From: Bimastos eiseni
Taxonomy: Eukaryota > Annelida > Clitellata > Crassiclitellata > Lumbricidae
Assembly: GCA_959347315.1 (NCBI GenBank)
Contig: OY365811.1
Coordinates: 39,921,715 to 39,985,714 of the forward strand
DNA: 64,000 nucleotides
Reading direction: 5' to 3'
The notes under the pieces are model-generated. The model saw nothing but the letters and a program-made list of their open reading frames with translations, had not been told where the DNA came from and searched no databases. Position numbers and translations under genes: made by a program. Each line of letters opens with the position of its first letter. Position 1 is the first letter of the stretch. Below are positions 24,900 through 35,872 of this stretch, piece by piece.

Positions 24900-25256
24900 C
24901 GGAGCAAGCGACGTTTCGGCGGCCGTCAACCGAGTTCCCATCCACCGGGAGCACGGCACGGCTCCCGCGCCGGCTATGACGTGCGAGGCTCCTATGAGTG
25001 TCAGAAGTGCGACCAGAAGTTCACTTGGATGGCAGCTCTGCTGCAGCACGAAAACAACAAGCATGGACGGCGGCCGCACCCGTTCCACTGCCAGATCTGC
25101 TCGAAGGGCTTCTGGAACCAAAGAAGCCTTCGCGGTCACCTGGCTAGCAAGCACCACATGCAGAAGGACTTTCCGTGCCTGATATGCGGTCGCGAGTATT
25201 CTTACAAGGCTCATCTTGCGGCGCACATGCGGACCTGCCATGATTGCTGCGTGTAG
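24900..25256 (+). CDS. Alternative terminal exon B, three zinc fingers
   Basis: The acceptor cattgtgttgcag opens a phase-0 frame of 118 codons ending TAG. The linker is basic and Ser/Gly/His-rich (RSKRRFGGRQ). Fingers lie at residues 34-55, 64-85 (KGFWNQRSLRGH) and 93-114. The last reads HMRTCH, so either Cys113 or His114 could be the fourth zinc ligand. The finger DNA is nearly identical to exon D, with mostly synonymous differences. There is almost no polypyrimidine tract before the acceptor. AATAAA at 25953-25958, just after an (ATGT)n run, is a possible polyadenylation signal. Confidence 0.9.
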   Translation, partial: RSKRRFGGRQPSSHPPGARHGSRAGYDVRGSYECQKCDQKFTWMAALLQHENNKHGRRPHPFHCQICSKGFWNQRSLRGHLASKHHMQKDFPCLICGREYSYKAHLAAHMRTCHDCCV

Positions 25257-25923
25257 GAGAATGGGATGATATGCGGTGTGGCATGTAGTGATTTGCGAGA
25301 GACTATTTATGGATGCTTAGTAATGATGAGCGATATGTGTTTAGTACGGTACCTGCATTTTTCTTGGAACCAAAGAAAAGACAGACAGTTTTGACTGTTG
25401 GGTAATTCGAATTGTGCTAGAAACAAAGTTGTGCTGACGTACTATCCTGAAATAGATGATGATTTAAGCTTCACCTTTAGCTATATGCCTATTGATGCAT
25501 GTATGGTTTATAAACGACACTTGTTTATATATACACTTCTGATGGTTTGTAGAGAGGGATGTATACAAATATATTACCTTTTTACCTTCATATTATATTA
25601 GCTGAATCACCTGGCGTTGCTCAGGTCGAAAATAATGTAAGGTAGCCTTACAATTATGAAATGTGTTGAACATTGCTTCCCCATGCTATTGACTGAGAGC
25701 AAGGGACAATAGCTCGACACGCTTAGAAGTGGTTGATAATTAGCAATCGCAGAAGAGCAGGTGAATGTGCAGGGACATAAGACGAAAAGACACACCAAGG
25801 GAACCTCTGGGCGAGGAGGGCTTCCGTGTCAATAGACTACAATATGTATCGAGGGATTTATACAGAGCAGACTTTCTTTTGCATGGACCTAAGCAATATA
25901 ACTGATTTTTGTTTTAATGTATG

Positions 25924-25954
<31 letters not shown>

Positions 25955-26084
25955 TAAAGTAGAAATAGTTATAAATGAAATAACAGCGCTTCACCGGTAT
26001 ATGTAAAATTCTTTGTAGTACCATTATTGAATCAGTGGACTTCCAGATTCATAGGCATTACAACTTTAGAAATAATCATTGACA
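25257..26084. other. 3' flank of exon B
   Basis: Probable 3' untranslated region and intron. It contains (ATGT)n at 25917-25952. A dispersed repeat at 25637-25686 (aaggtagccttacaattatg) recurs at 56874-56922 after exon N. Confidence 0.5.
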
Positions 26085-26622
26085 TAGAGCTTACTGATTA
26101 ATCGACCGGCCGATTAATCGGGCCGATTATATTGATATCGGTGATATCGGATATCGGTAGGATAATCTGCACCAATATCAAAAATTATTTTTTTCCAGTT
26201 TATAATATTATTTTCAGTCTTTAAGAGTAAAATGACGACATCAACATAATTGAGTATGTAAAAGACAGCATTCTGTTCCCTTCCCATAGCGTGGGGGAAC
26301 CAGGGCTTCTGCTTCAGACCTCTGAGTAAGCATTGTGCTAGACTGCTAGTTCCGTGGGAAAGTGTCTACAGCTATTGTGCAGAGTGAGTCATAGTGCCTG
26401 CTTAATTACCCTGGGCACAATCATGTTATTTTAGGCAAATTGGCAGGTGTAAAAGTGGCCTGTCTGGGGTGGGAGTGGCATCATTGGCATGTTTGAAGAA
26501 GGCGTCCTGTTACATTTTGCTCTCCTCCGTCATGCATAATCGGCCAAATAATCGGGTATCGGCGGCAAACGAATAATCGGCAATAATCGGTATCGGCAAA
26601 ATGCGATATCGGTACAGCTCTA
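26085..26622. mobile_element. hAT-like non-autonomous element with perfect 8-bp duplication
   Basis: The element is flanked by identical 8-mers cattgaca (26077-26084 and 26623-26630). The termini are tagagctta and, reverse-complemented, tagagctgtaccgat. The subterminal regions are rich in the words attaatcgg, gatatcgg and aataatcgg in both orientations. No transposase frame. Confidence 0.8.
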
Positions 26623-26630
26623 CATTGACA

Positions 26631-27731
26631 CAACTATTCATTTCTTAAACTTGATTGTTTATTTAATAGTGGCGAGCATATTAGCCAGCACAATAGTTAT
26701 CTGCATTGTCCTTGCTACAGAGGTTTATGGTGTTGGGCCAAGATAAACAGATAAATGTGTTACCCAGATCTCTATATCTTCTTATCAGAGATAAAATCTA
26801 GCTGGCTTATTGATTGGATTCCTACGTAGGTGAGTTTTCGTATAGTCCTGGATTGCTCATGTGTATGTAATTAGATCTGAATGACTCATGTTCTGATTAT
26901 CTAATTATTTTATGGCACTGTTATTGCAATGCACAGGCCATTAGTGGATGGTCACTTGAAATTAATATTCAAAAATTTAAAATCGATTGGCAAAATCCTG
27001 TTGCTATCTCATTTGGTCAGGGAAGCCAGAGGAGATCAGGCTACAGAGTGATAAGCACTTGAAATCAAAGAGTCTGAGTGACATTTAAATCAGCATTTTA
27101 ATGAGATTTAAATAATGATTGTCATTGGATAAAGAAAAACATGTATTTTATTTAAATAAAATTGATGGTAACACCTGTTATGGTATTACATTGTTGGGCA
27201 TTGTTGGCAGCTCTGCTTTATGGGTCCTGGGTGATTCCTTTGATGCCTGTTGATGTAGACCTAATTGTCTGGGTATTGATTGTCTGTGTATTGTGTAAGA
27301 TGTTGATCTGTAACAGTTCAATCAAATCAGTCAACCAGACATTAAAAGAACTGACAGAATAAACAGTACTGTGTAGTGACCCTCAGAGCCAGTCATTGCA
27401 AAAATTTATATAGCACCCCTTCAAGGTTACTACTCGGGAGCACTTCCGACTCGATCCCAGCTGAAACGAACGGTCAAAAGGCTACTATAAAACTCTTGTG
27501 AGTAAACCATAGGCATAAGAGGCACTAATGGCGCAATTAACCAGGAACACCGGGAACCTCTGTGGTGTTGGCCTTCTTTAAGAACTTAATGCTTTTGGGA
27601 TTTTTATGACGTCTGTGTATATGTGTTTGGATCTAATGAGCCTGGCTTGCAACTGATGTTTTATTGAAATGTATAAATATGTAATTAGGGTGACTCCGTT
27701 CTGAAAACGCCATGCACGCGTTGTGTTGTAG
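26631..27731. other. Intron between B and C
   Basis: No coding frame. A short core near 27404 (aatttatatagcacccctt) recurs at 28190 and 63350 and is probably the tail of a dispersed retroposon. Confidence 0.45.
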
Positions 27732-28055
27732 CGGCAGGGGCATAGGCTCTACAGACTGGGAGCTCTTAATGCGGGAAGACATCGCGGTTCTTACGTGTGT
27801 CCGAAATGTGGCCAGGCGTTTACGTGGAAAACTGCCCTCAGGCAACACGAGAACAACATACACAGACGAAGGCCGCACCCGTTCCTCTGTCCGTTCTGCT
27901 CGAAAGGTTTCTGGAACCGGCGCGACCTTAACGGCCACATGGCCGCCAAGCACGAGGTGCAAAAGGAGTTTCCGTGTCCGAACTGTGGCCGCGAGTATTC
28001 GTACAAGGGTCACCTCACTGTGCACCTTAAAGTCTGCCGCTCGACCTCTCTGTGA
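27732..28055 (+). CDS. Alternative terminal exon C, three zinc fingers
   Basis: The acceptor gttgtgttgtag at 27731 opens phase 0. The exon has 107 codons and ends TGA. A basic linker (RQGHRLYRLG) precedes fingers at residues 23-44, 53-74 (KGFWNRRDLNGH) and 82-102; the third is C2HC, ending HLKVC. Finger 1 helix positions -1/2/3/6 read W,T,A,Q, differing from A and B. The stop is followed by a 28-bp near-duplicate (gttgtctctactcgaagt, 28060-28120). It belongs to group 1 and was probably derived by tandem duplication with A, B and D. Confidence 0.9.
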   Translation, partial: RQGHRLYRLGALNAGRHRGSYVCPKCGQAFTWKTALRQHENNIHRRRPHPFLCPFCSKGFWNRRDLNGHMAAKHEVQKEFPCPNCGREYSYKGHLTVHLKVCRSTSL

Positions 28056-29137
28056 TCACTTGGGGTTCGTTGTCTCTACTCGAAGTACGATGGGGGTCGT
28101 TGTCTCTACTCGAAGTGCCATTTGTGAAACCTGTTACTAATGGAATCATCCTAGATAGCAAATTCAATCGTTTGTTCATTGCGAAGATTTATATAGCACT
28201 TCTTCAATGATTACATGAAGAAGTGCTCCTCACCTCGGAAGGAATAACAGGACAGTTTTGGGTCGTAAACTTTGATAATTTCAATGCTGTATTTAATACA
28301 TGACTTTTGTATTCATGGGCATGTCGGTTTTTTGTCCCTGAACCATAATTATTGGAACTTGTGATACATTACAGGTAGTTAATTCGATGCTGTGTGCGGT
28401 CTGCCTTATATCATCAGTGTTAATCAAACTAATTAACTAGCTATGTGTGTGTGATTACCTTAGCATATGTGTGGATATGTTTTCACTCTCAAGAGTATGT
28501 ACGCTCTGATGGATTTTAATGAGGTGGTCGGGTTTGTATCATAATTGAGCAGGAGGTTAGGATCATCTCGAAACAAGACTGAGACTCCGTATAATCTCCA
28601 GTGTTGTTACTTGAATTACTTTAAACGTTCTTTTAAAAACAATTCTTTGTGAACTTCAAATCTTCTGAGGGATGCTCTGAATTTGTAAATTCAGTTGGAT
28701 ATTTCATTTGCCCCAGTCTGGAAGGGCAAGCCACAGTCTCTTGATGGTTAAATTTCTACGTATGAGCCTTTGAGTTCTGTAACAAGCTATTAGTCACATA
28801 AAAAGGCATTGTCTCAGAGTTTAGTAGAATAATATTAGTGTGGTCAGCATTTGGCAAGTCCATATGAAGTGCAATGGGAACATACTGGCACACCACTTTA
28901 GGCCAGAAATAGAACTTAAGGTAAAAATAAAATAATAATTTCTATTTTATTTTTTCTCAAATTCTGAGATATAATTTCTGCCACAGGTGCAAATGTGATT
29001 TGATGATTTCTATTTTGCTATTTTAAACCGGAGCTGTGGGACAATAATATACGTGAAGCGTACATGATAGATAAACAGTAGTCTGTAAGTTCGGGTATTG
29101 CAGCAGGTTGAACAGAGCTACGCCAATTGTGTTGCAG
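28056..29137. other. Intron between C and D
   Basis: AT-rich, no finger-like frame. A short dispersed core (gatttatatagcacttcttc) occurs at 28188. Confidence 0.45.
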
Positions 29138-29479
29138 TGGTGTCGATCTGGACAACACCAGCAGCGCAATCCTCCTCCGAACACTTCTCCTAAGTCGACA
29201 AAGGTCCGCGGCTCCTATGAGTGCCAGAAGTGCGGCCAGAAGTTCACTTGGATGGCAGCACTGCTGCAGCACGAGAACAACAAGCATGGACGACGGCCTC
29301 ACCCCTTCCTCTGTCAGGTCTGCTCGAAGGGCTTCTGGAACCAGCGCGACCTGCGCGGCCACATGGCCAGCAAGCACCGCATGCAGAAGGACTTTCAGTG
29401 CCTCATTTGTGGGCGCGAATACTCCTACAAGACTTATCTCAAGGTCCACATGCGCACCTGTCATGGAATTGGCTGTTGA
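29138..29479 (+). CDS. Alternative terminal exon D, three zinc fingers
   Basis: The acceptor aattgtgttgcag opens phase 0 with TGG. The exon has 113 codons and ends TGA. The linker is Gln/Pro/Ser-rich. Fingers lie at residues 29-50, 59-80 and 88-108 (HMRTCH end, Cys or His as last ligand). Finger 1 is identical to that of B except Gly for Asp after the second Cys. Finger 2 differs from B at a few residues (Arg-Asp for Arg-Ser before LRGH), so the pair arose recently or was homogenised. AATAAA near 30226 is a possible but distant polyadenylation signal. Confidence 0.9.
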   Translation, partial: WCRSGQHQQRNPPPNTSPKSTKVRGSYECQKCGQKFTWMAALLQHENNKHGRRPHPFLCQVCSKGFWNQRDLRGHMASKHRMQKDFQCLICGREYSYKTYLKVHMRTCHGIGC

Positions 29480-30776
29480 GGAATTGCAATGTTGCGGTGG
29501 TGTGTGTATTCCGTTGGGTTTTTGTCGTCTTGTAACCAGGCTGCAGTTCAGGAATGTAGATTCCACCATCTGTTGGGCGAGCGGCTTCATGCATCATTCG
29601 TTGGTTATGCCTGGCGCTGGCATGCTTAAATTCCTCTCTGATAGTTGCAGAACATGTGTGTAAACATGTGTGTATTTTACTGTATATTTAGCTTCATGTA
29701 GGGAGCTCAGAAAAGGGCTAATGATATCTTCCTTTGAGTCCTTGCTCTCTCTGTATGTTCTACAATAATTGTAAATAGCCATTAGGTCGTTCATGATTTG
29801 ATGTTTTGGTTTATTGGACCTGACCTCTAGCTGCAAATTCCCCAGTTTTTTAAAGCACACTAATCTAATGTTTAATATTCTTGAGCATTACTAACTCTAA
29901 TGATCAATATGCGAAATGAGTGAATGAGCTTAAGTTAGTGAACTTGTGTGTATAGTTTTATGCAATTAAGTTTAGCGTCGTTAAATTTGTATACCGATGT
30001 TTTGGTCGTGTGACTTAGTAGACTTAACTTTATTATTTGATAGCTCAGGTAATTTTTCTATACAGACATGATCATCCTGAACAACTGCGATATTAGGTTT
30101 CATCGAATGGACTTCAGATTTATTCACTTGACACGTTATGTGTAACAATGGAATTTCATATATTTCAGAAGAAATGATCAGATACTATATAGAGACTACT
30201 AAATTTACCAACTGCAGGACAGTGCAAATAAAATCAATTGCAGGAAGGTGTTTTATATATCGGGAAATGCAGTGACCTCCCTGAGTGACTTCACGCATTA
30301 GATTTTATTGTTATCTGTAGAGACACGTAGATCGATGGCTTGAGGTTGTCGAGGCCAGAAGAAGTAGGAATAATGATAGGCAGCTTCTGTTAACATTGTC
30401 TGAAATGATGAATATATGTAGATGCTGAAGATGCCATTGATTAGTGTTAGGTGCAATCCAATAATTGTCTGAGAAATTGATAATGGCATGCAGACGAGCA
30501 AAATTGTACGAATGTAGCTTCAGTGTTGGAAGTATTGTTCATGGGACATCAGGACTACTGTTGTGTAACAGGTGTTGCAGACAGTGTTACATGTGTTAGC
30601 TGTGCTGATTGGTCTGGCATGTGGGTGTGGTCTGTAAGGTAATTGTTTTGGTCTCAACAGTCGGTTGATTACAAATTCACTCCCTGCAGGACAAGGGTGC
30701 TACAGCAGGAATTTTGAAACATGTCAATGTAACTCAATCTAAACTATGTTTAGCAGAGCATATTTAATAGGACAAA
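29480..30776. other. Intron after exon D
   Basis: No protein-coding signal beyond short chance frames; moderately AT-rich. Confidence 0.45.
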
Positions 30777-30898
30777 TATATATATATATTTCTGGAGTAT
30801 TATATATATATGTATTTATATGTATATATATATGTATATATATGTATATATATATGTATGTATATATGTATATATATATGTATGTATATATGTATGTA
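30777..30898. repeat. TA/TG microsatellite split by the mariner insertion (left part)
   Basis: tatata/tgtatg repeats that resume as the same motif at 32281-32370 beyond the mariner element. The transposon evidently landed at a TA inside one continuous microsatellite. Confidence 0.85.
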
Positions 30899-32280
30899 CA
30901 CGGTGATTCATTAAAAAACGTACCCCTAGATATTTAATTGTAACTCCGTCAAATATCGGTTTATGTCAAAAAAATTTTAAGTGAACATAGAGGAATCAGT
31001 TCTGAATAGGAAGAAAGTTACAGTTTATGTTCAAATTGACCCCCTCGGGCAGTAACACACGCGCGAAGACGCCTACGCCACTGCCTGACTGACTCATCAA
31101 TGATGCGCTGATCCATTTCATCCCATACCTCCACAATTCGGTGACGCAACTCGTCGACATCATGTATTCGATTTCTGTAGACTTTTTCCTGCATGACGCT
31201 CCATATCTTATAGTCCACTGGATTCAAATCAGGGCTATTAGGTGGCCAGTAATTAGGCGGGATGAAATCAGGTGTTTCAGTTTCGAGTAACGCAACGGTC
31301 TCCCGAGCTCTGTGCGCAGGAGCGCTATCCTGCTGGAAGATTAAATACTCCGTTATCTCACGAATGTCAGGCAAGAGACCCAGCATTAGTAGAACATCTC
31401 TGTAATATTGTCCATTAATCTTAACACCTGGTTCGATGAAATGGATGTTCGTACGACCGAGTGCAGATACCCCGAGAGATACCATAAGGGACTTGCTGAA
31501 AGTTGGTCGAGTCCGCAAAAGACGATTTGCTGGAACGTCTCTCTTCCTTGTACCGGCTGAGACATAAATACGATCATTCTGACTGTTACTGGGTGCTGCC
31601 ACAGTAAACAATTTCTCATCAGTAAACCAAATGAAATTCACTAAGCTTGCAGGATACAACCTCAGTAGCTGACGGGAACGTGTCAATCTTGCTTGCTTGT
31701 TGGCTGCTGTGAGTTCTTGAGCGTGTCGTTTCTTTAAACATCGCAAATGTAAATCATTCTTGACAATTCTCCAAACTGATGTCTGACTGATTCCTATTTC
31801 TCGAGCAATTTGTCTCTGTGTGCGATGCGTTTGCGGCATATCTTCCTGGCTGAGCACCAGCGATTCAACCTTTTCAGCATTGTCGGTTGTTGCTGCCGTA
31901 CGCGGGCGGCCGCTGCCTGGTCGACGATGGAAAGACCCAGTTTTGTCGATCTTTGAAAGTAACGCATTTAATCCACCAAGAGTCCACTCTTTATCAGGAA
32001 ATTTCTTTAGAAAACGTTTTGCACTGTACTTTTTATTCTTTCGTAAGAATGTAACAAATTGTTTATCCTCTTCGGTAAACACCATTTTTTCGCGATATTT
32101 TCGTGACGTCATTAGTTTCGTCAATCGCGTTACGTCATTTTAGCTTGGTGTGTCAAATGATTTATGTAGCACTTGAATAGAATATCAAGCATCATTATTC
32201 TGAAATTTCATTAAAATTAATGGTCATTTACCTGAGTTATGCTAACCTATGTAAGGTACGTTTTTTAATGAATCACCGTG
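30899..32280 (-). mobile_element. Complete Tc1/mariner-type transposon
   Basis: A 1382-bp element bounded by 26-bp perfect terminal inverted repeats (cacggtgattc...aacgtacc) and TA target duplications (30897-30898 and 32281-32282). It carries one intact transposase gene on the minus strand. Perfect repeats and an uninterrupted gene indicate a recent insertion. It lies in the intron between D and E. Confidence 0.93.
31018..32124 (-). CDS. Tc1/mariner-superfamily transposase, DD37D
   Basis: 368 residues, complete. The N-terminal half has helix-turn-helix regions (about 17-60 and 100-130, QIAREIGISQTSVWRI) separated by the GSGRPRT hinge (70-76). The catalytic domain shows D169 (WFTDEKLF), D266 (FQQDSAPAH) and D304 (SPDLNPVDYKIW), with 37 residues between the second and third acidic residues. 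The enzyme would cut at the terminal repeats and insert at TA. The start at 32124 is the first Met; M5 and M14 are alternatives. No frameshift or stop is seen, so the protein could be active. The DD37D spacing recalls the maT/DD37D mariners, but subfamily assignment needs an alignment. Confidence 0.93.
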   Translation of the reverse strand: MTKLMTSRKYREKMVFTEEDKQFVTFLRKNKKYSAKRFLKKFPDKEWTLGGLNALLSKIDKTGSFHRRPGSGRPRTAATTDNAEKVESLVLSQEDMPQTHRTQRQIAREIGISQTSVWRIVKNDLHLRCLKKRHAQELTAANKQARLTRSRQLLRLYPASLVNFIWFTDEKLFTVAAPSNSQNDRIYVSAGTRKRDVPANRLLRTRPTFSKSLMVSLGVSALGRTNIHFIEPGVKINGQYYRDVLLMLGLLPDIREITEYLIFQQDSAPAHRARETVALLETETPDFIPPNYWPPNSPDLNPVDYKIWSVMQEKVYRNRIHDVDELRHRIVEVWDEMDQRIIDESVRQWRRRLRACVTARGGQFEHKL

Positions 32281-32370
32281 TATATATATGTATGTATATA
32301 TGTATGTATATATGTATGTATATATGTATGTATATATGTATGTATATATATATATATGTGTGTATTTGTG
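32281..32370. repeat. TA/TG microsatellite (right part)
   Basis: Continuation of the tatatgtatg microsatellite beyond the mariner insertion. Confidence 0.85.
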
Positions 32371-33022
32371 TATGCATACCTATATTGACATACATGCAAC
32401 ACTTTAACATCCAAGCAGTTTCAGAGCAAATGATTCTGTTCACTGTGCTGGTTTTCAGAGGGAGTGTTACGAATTGGTAATATAAAAATACCTGGATTGT
32501 GTTTAATGTGGGATATGTATTTGTGGCTTGATGTGGATTGATGATTGTTAGCTTCTTACAAAGCAAATTAATGAATTGTGCTAATTTTCGCTCGACTCAT
32601 TACTTACTTTTAACGAAATCTCGTGGAGATACAAGAACAGGTTGTTTCAAGCTTTGGCTTTCATATTTCACGATTTGCTATATACAATCTGAATTATGAC
32701 TTTTCGTGATCGTGTTAGGTTAACTGTTTTTAGTACGTAGAGTTTTCCTGTGACATATATTTCAGCAGACGATCCAGTATAATCAAAACTTATAATCAGA
32801 TGCAATGAAAATGCTATGGGCTATCAATAATCTGTAAACAATTTGTGTATATTCAAAGGCTGTGGATTTTACTCGATTAATTTTGGCTTTTTGCTCTCTA
32901 TACTTCATGATGTCGAATGGCTAATTTCTGGAATGGGCAATTATGGCAAACAATGATGATGTGATATGCCTGAGTGGAAAATTAAGTGATCATTTTGCTA
33001 ATAAGGTAAGGTAAATTGAACA

Positions 33023-33148
33023 GTTGAAGAAGATGATAACATTTACTGTCTTCGTTGCAATAAGCAGTTCACTTACCGTGGTTCAAATAAATTGCTGATG
33101 TATCACGTTCAGCCCATGTGGATTGATTGCAGTTTTTGTAGAAATTAA
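33023..33148 (+). pseudogene. Decayed zinc-finger terminal exon
   Basis: In one frame the segment reads DDNIYCLRCNKQFTYRG, then NKLLMYH, then WIDCSFCRN and a TAA stop. This resembles finger 1 of the array (C-x2-C, Lys-x-Phe-Thr-x, Leu, His), but the second His is lost and the linker is shortened. The first two cysteines of finger 2 follow before the stop. The nearest upstream AG (gaacag, 33023) gives the wrong phase, and an in-frame TGA lies at 33017. It sits in the 6-kb gap between D and E, where a group 1 exon would be expected. Confidence 0.6.
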
Positions 33149-35527
33149 GTAATAAATGACCCAGTGACTACATTTCTAACAGGTTTCACGCTTCACATAA
33201 CAGATACCAAATTATTCGAATTTAATTGATAAAACTAAGTTTATTTTTGGAGATTAATTGATTAATATGTTTTTATCAGTTCTAGCCATATCATATTTGT
33301 ATTAAAAGCCTGTAGTTTGGTATGTATGCACATATATGCAATTATGCATCCATAGTTTGACTGGCTTGTGCACTGCAGTGGCCAATGTTAACATCTACTT
33401 GTTTAGGCTTATTGAGAGTCCACTTAACTGATAAATTTAAGGCAGTACCTGTTGTACTGTAATCTAAGATCAACATTAACCCTTTAATGACAAGAGTGTA
33501 CTAAAGGTGACTGGAAAACCAATGCAGCTCACCATTAAACTGTTTACATACCTCGATGCTGCAGTAAGATAGATAGATATCTTTCGATACTCAATTTCTC
33601 TACTACCACCTAGTACTGACTTGATCTATAATGTGGTCAATTATATTATATACACCTTACCTTGATCGTTGTTTTGCAAGGTGCAATACCAATAGCCCCA
33701 CCAACAACCTACTCCTATTCATCACCATCATCGCCACCGATATGTAAAAAGTTATTCGATAAATAAATCAGGTAGACTGCATGCCTTACTAACCTTAACT
33801 CCACGGCTGTATGTCGGTCACCTAACCTTCAATGAAGTGTGCTGTGTGCTTGGTATGCATAGTGTATTGTATATCCAGTGTACAGTATCGTTAGTGTTTG
33901 AAAATTACATCATTATAGACTATAGAAGAACCTTGTGATAAGGCTGCCATAAAAAACGTTATTATGGACTCCTTCTCTGTTATAACGTATGACTATGGAG
34001 AGTAATATATTGGATTTGTGAATCATACAATTGATGTTAAGGTGGATGTAGAAACTGTTTAGCTCTATATCAGATGTTGGCTTAATTGTGAAACATCTTA
34101 CCAAATATATTGACAAAGTCTGGTTGAACGTTTAGAGACTTGCTTATTAATCTTTATGTTTGCTACAACTTGAGTTATTGTGTTGAACTTTTGTCGGCGG
34201 GTGACGAATGATTTCATCTGTCAATTTCTTAATAGAGATTTTCTCTACTGTAGCCCTGTAGCACAGATCTGTTTTTATAAGTTCTGTTGTCGTTTTGGGG
34301 TTTTTCTGCACAGCGGGGTGAATGAGATTTAGATGGTGATCTGTACATTGTTCTGTGAAGACTCTTATGTATGCTGTAGCTATCTACATGACTGTTTAGA
34401 GTTAAATAAATAGTATAAAGCTTCAAAGTTGTTTTTGCAAATGTGTTCCAGCTTCTTTTCAATCATGGATCATTGTTTTGTGACCTGCAATAGGTCAGTG
34501 ATGCCACTTTATATGTATGTATGTATACGATGCCTTTTAAAATTATCGCAGAGTTGCTACAACGTGACTGTAGCAGATCTAGAGGAATGGTGGGTTGAAA
34601 ATGTTTTCTGAGCTGGATGGTTGAGCAGTATGCAATGAAACTGTGCATGTTTGTTTTGTTGGTTGAAGTCGATGCCTCAGAATTTTCAACTGTTTGACGA
34701 TTGTAAGTTCTTGGTGTAGGACCAAGTGGATACTTTCATGCCTTATGTGCTGCATCTGGAGTTTAGGCCTGGTTGCTTTCTAGTTATTTGGCAATTGGTT
34801 TACAAGCAAGCAAAGATAGGCAGTCTTATGACTGTTGTAGTGTTTTGTACAATTTTTGGCCAAAGATTCATAACCTCAAGGCCATGGCTTTAAGGGTAAC
34901 TGTTGCCTGCTTGGGTGCATTATAAATAATTTATATGTTATTTTTTGCTGCAATCCTTTTATGAATTTTTGAATTGTAAAGTGGGGTGTGTGCTCGTCGG
35001 TTGTTATGTGTGTGTGTTGGGAGGGCTTCCAGTAGCTAGACATGCGACTCTGGAGTGGCAAAGTTAACTTATCCTCTAGCATCGGTCGTAAAGCAGTTCC
35101 AGGTGGAGTGGACTGCAGTGGAAATCGTGCTGTTTAAGATAGGTACTAGAATTTTATCTGTCCTTGATATCTCAAGACAGCCTCTGACATGATGCGGTGC
35201 CCTTGAATAAGCTATTGCATTGCTCTCAGCTTTTACGGACACTTAAATTTGGAATTTAAATTATAATTACTCTAGAGGTTATAAAGAGCATTTGACGGAT
35301 GAGTCGGAGAGTCCTTTTGTGCTGCCAAAGTCATTGTTTTGACCAATTTCCTACACAGGGAGGAGGTAGGTTGAGTGGAAACTGGTGAAACCAGGATATA
35401 TTTGAGAGTGGAGGCATTGTGGTGTTAATGTGAGTGGTAGAAGTTGGAGTAACCAGGATATAGTGGAAAGTGGAGGCCTTGTGCATTAATGTATGTGTAA
35501 GAATAGCGTGCACCGGTTATATTGCAG
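33149..35527. other. Intron before exon E
   Basis: No finger-coding or other recognisable coding sequence. A decoy acceptor (ggactgcag|tgg at about 35118) opens only 7 codons. Confidence 0.45.
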
Positions 35528-35872
35528 TGGATGCAACAAGGAGGAGGAGAAGGAGAACCCGCCATCCGGAAACAAGAGCAATCATCGACCCAAGGCCACG
35601 GCTGCTACGAATGTCAGACTTGCGGCGCCCGCTTCTCGTGGATGTCCTCTTTGCTACGGCACGAGAACAACGTTCACGGACGAAGGCCGCATCCGTTCTT
35701 CTGTCAGGCGTGTTCCAAGGGCTTCTGGAACCGGCGTGATCTGCGCGGACACCTGGCCAGCAAGCACCAGATGAAGAAGGATTTCCCTTGTACAATTTGC
35801 AACAAGGAGTATTCGTACAAGCATCATCTGAAAGAGCATTTCGTTTCCGTGCATCGGAAGACGCTGAAATAG
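35528..35872 (+). CDS. Alternative terminal exon E, three zinc fingers
   Basis: The acceptor ggttatattgcag opens phase 0 with TGG. The exon has 114 codons and ends TAG. A Gly/Glu/Gln-rich linker leads to fingers at residues 29-50 (RFSWMSSLLRH), 59-80 (KGFWNRRDLRGH) and 88-109 (EYSYKHHLKEH). Unlike A-D, the third finger ends in a conventional His-x4-His (HFVSVH). Last member of group 1. ATTAAA at 36036-36041 is a plausible polyadenylation signal about 165 bp after the stop. Confidence 0.9.
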   Translation, partial: WMQQGGGEGEPAIRKQEQSSTQGHGCYECQTCGARFSWMSSLLRHENNVHGRRPHPFFCQACSKGFWNRRDLRGHLASKHQMKKDFPCTICNKEYSYKHHLKEHFVSVHRKTLK

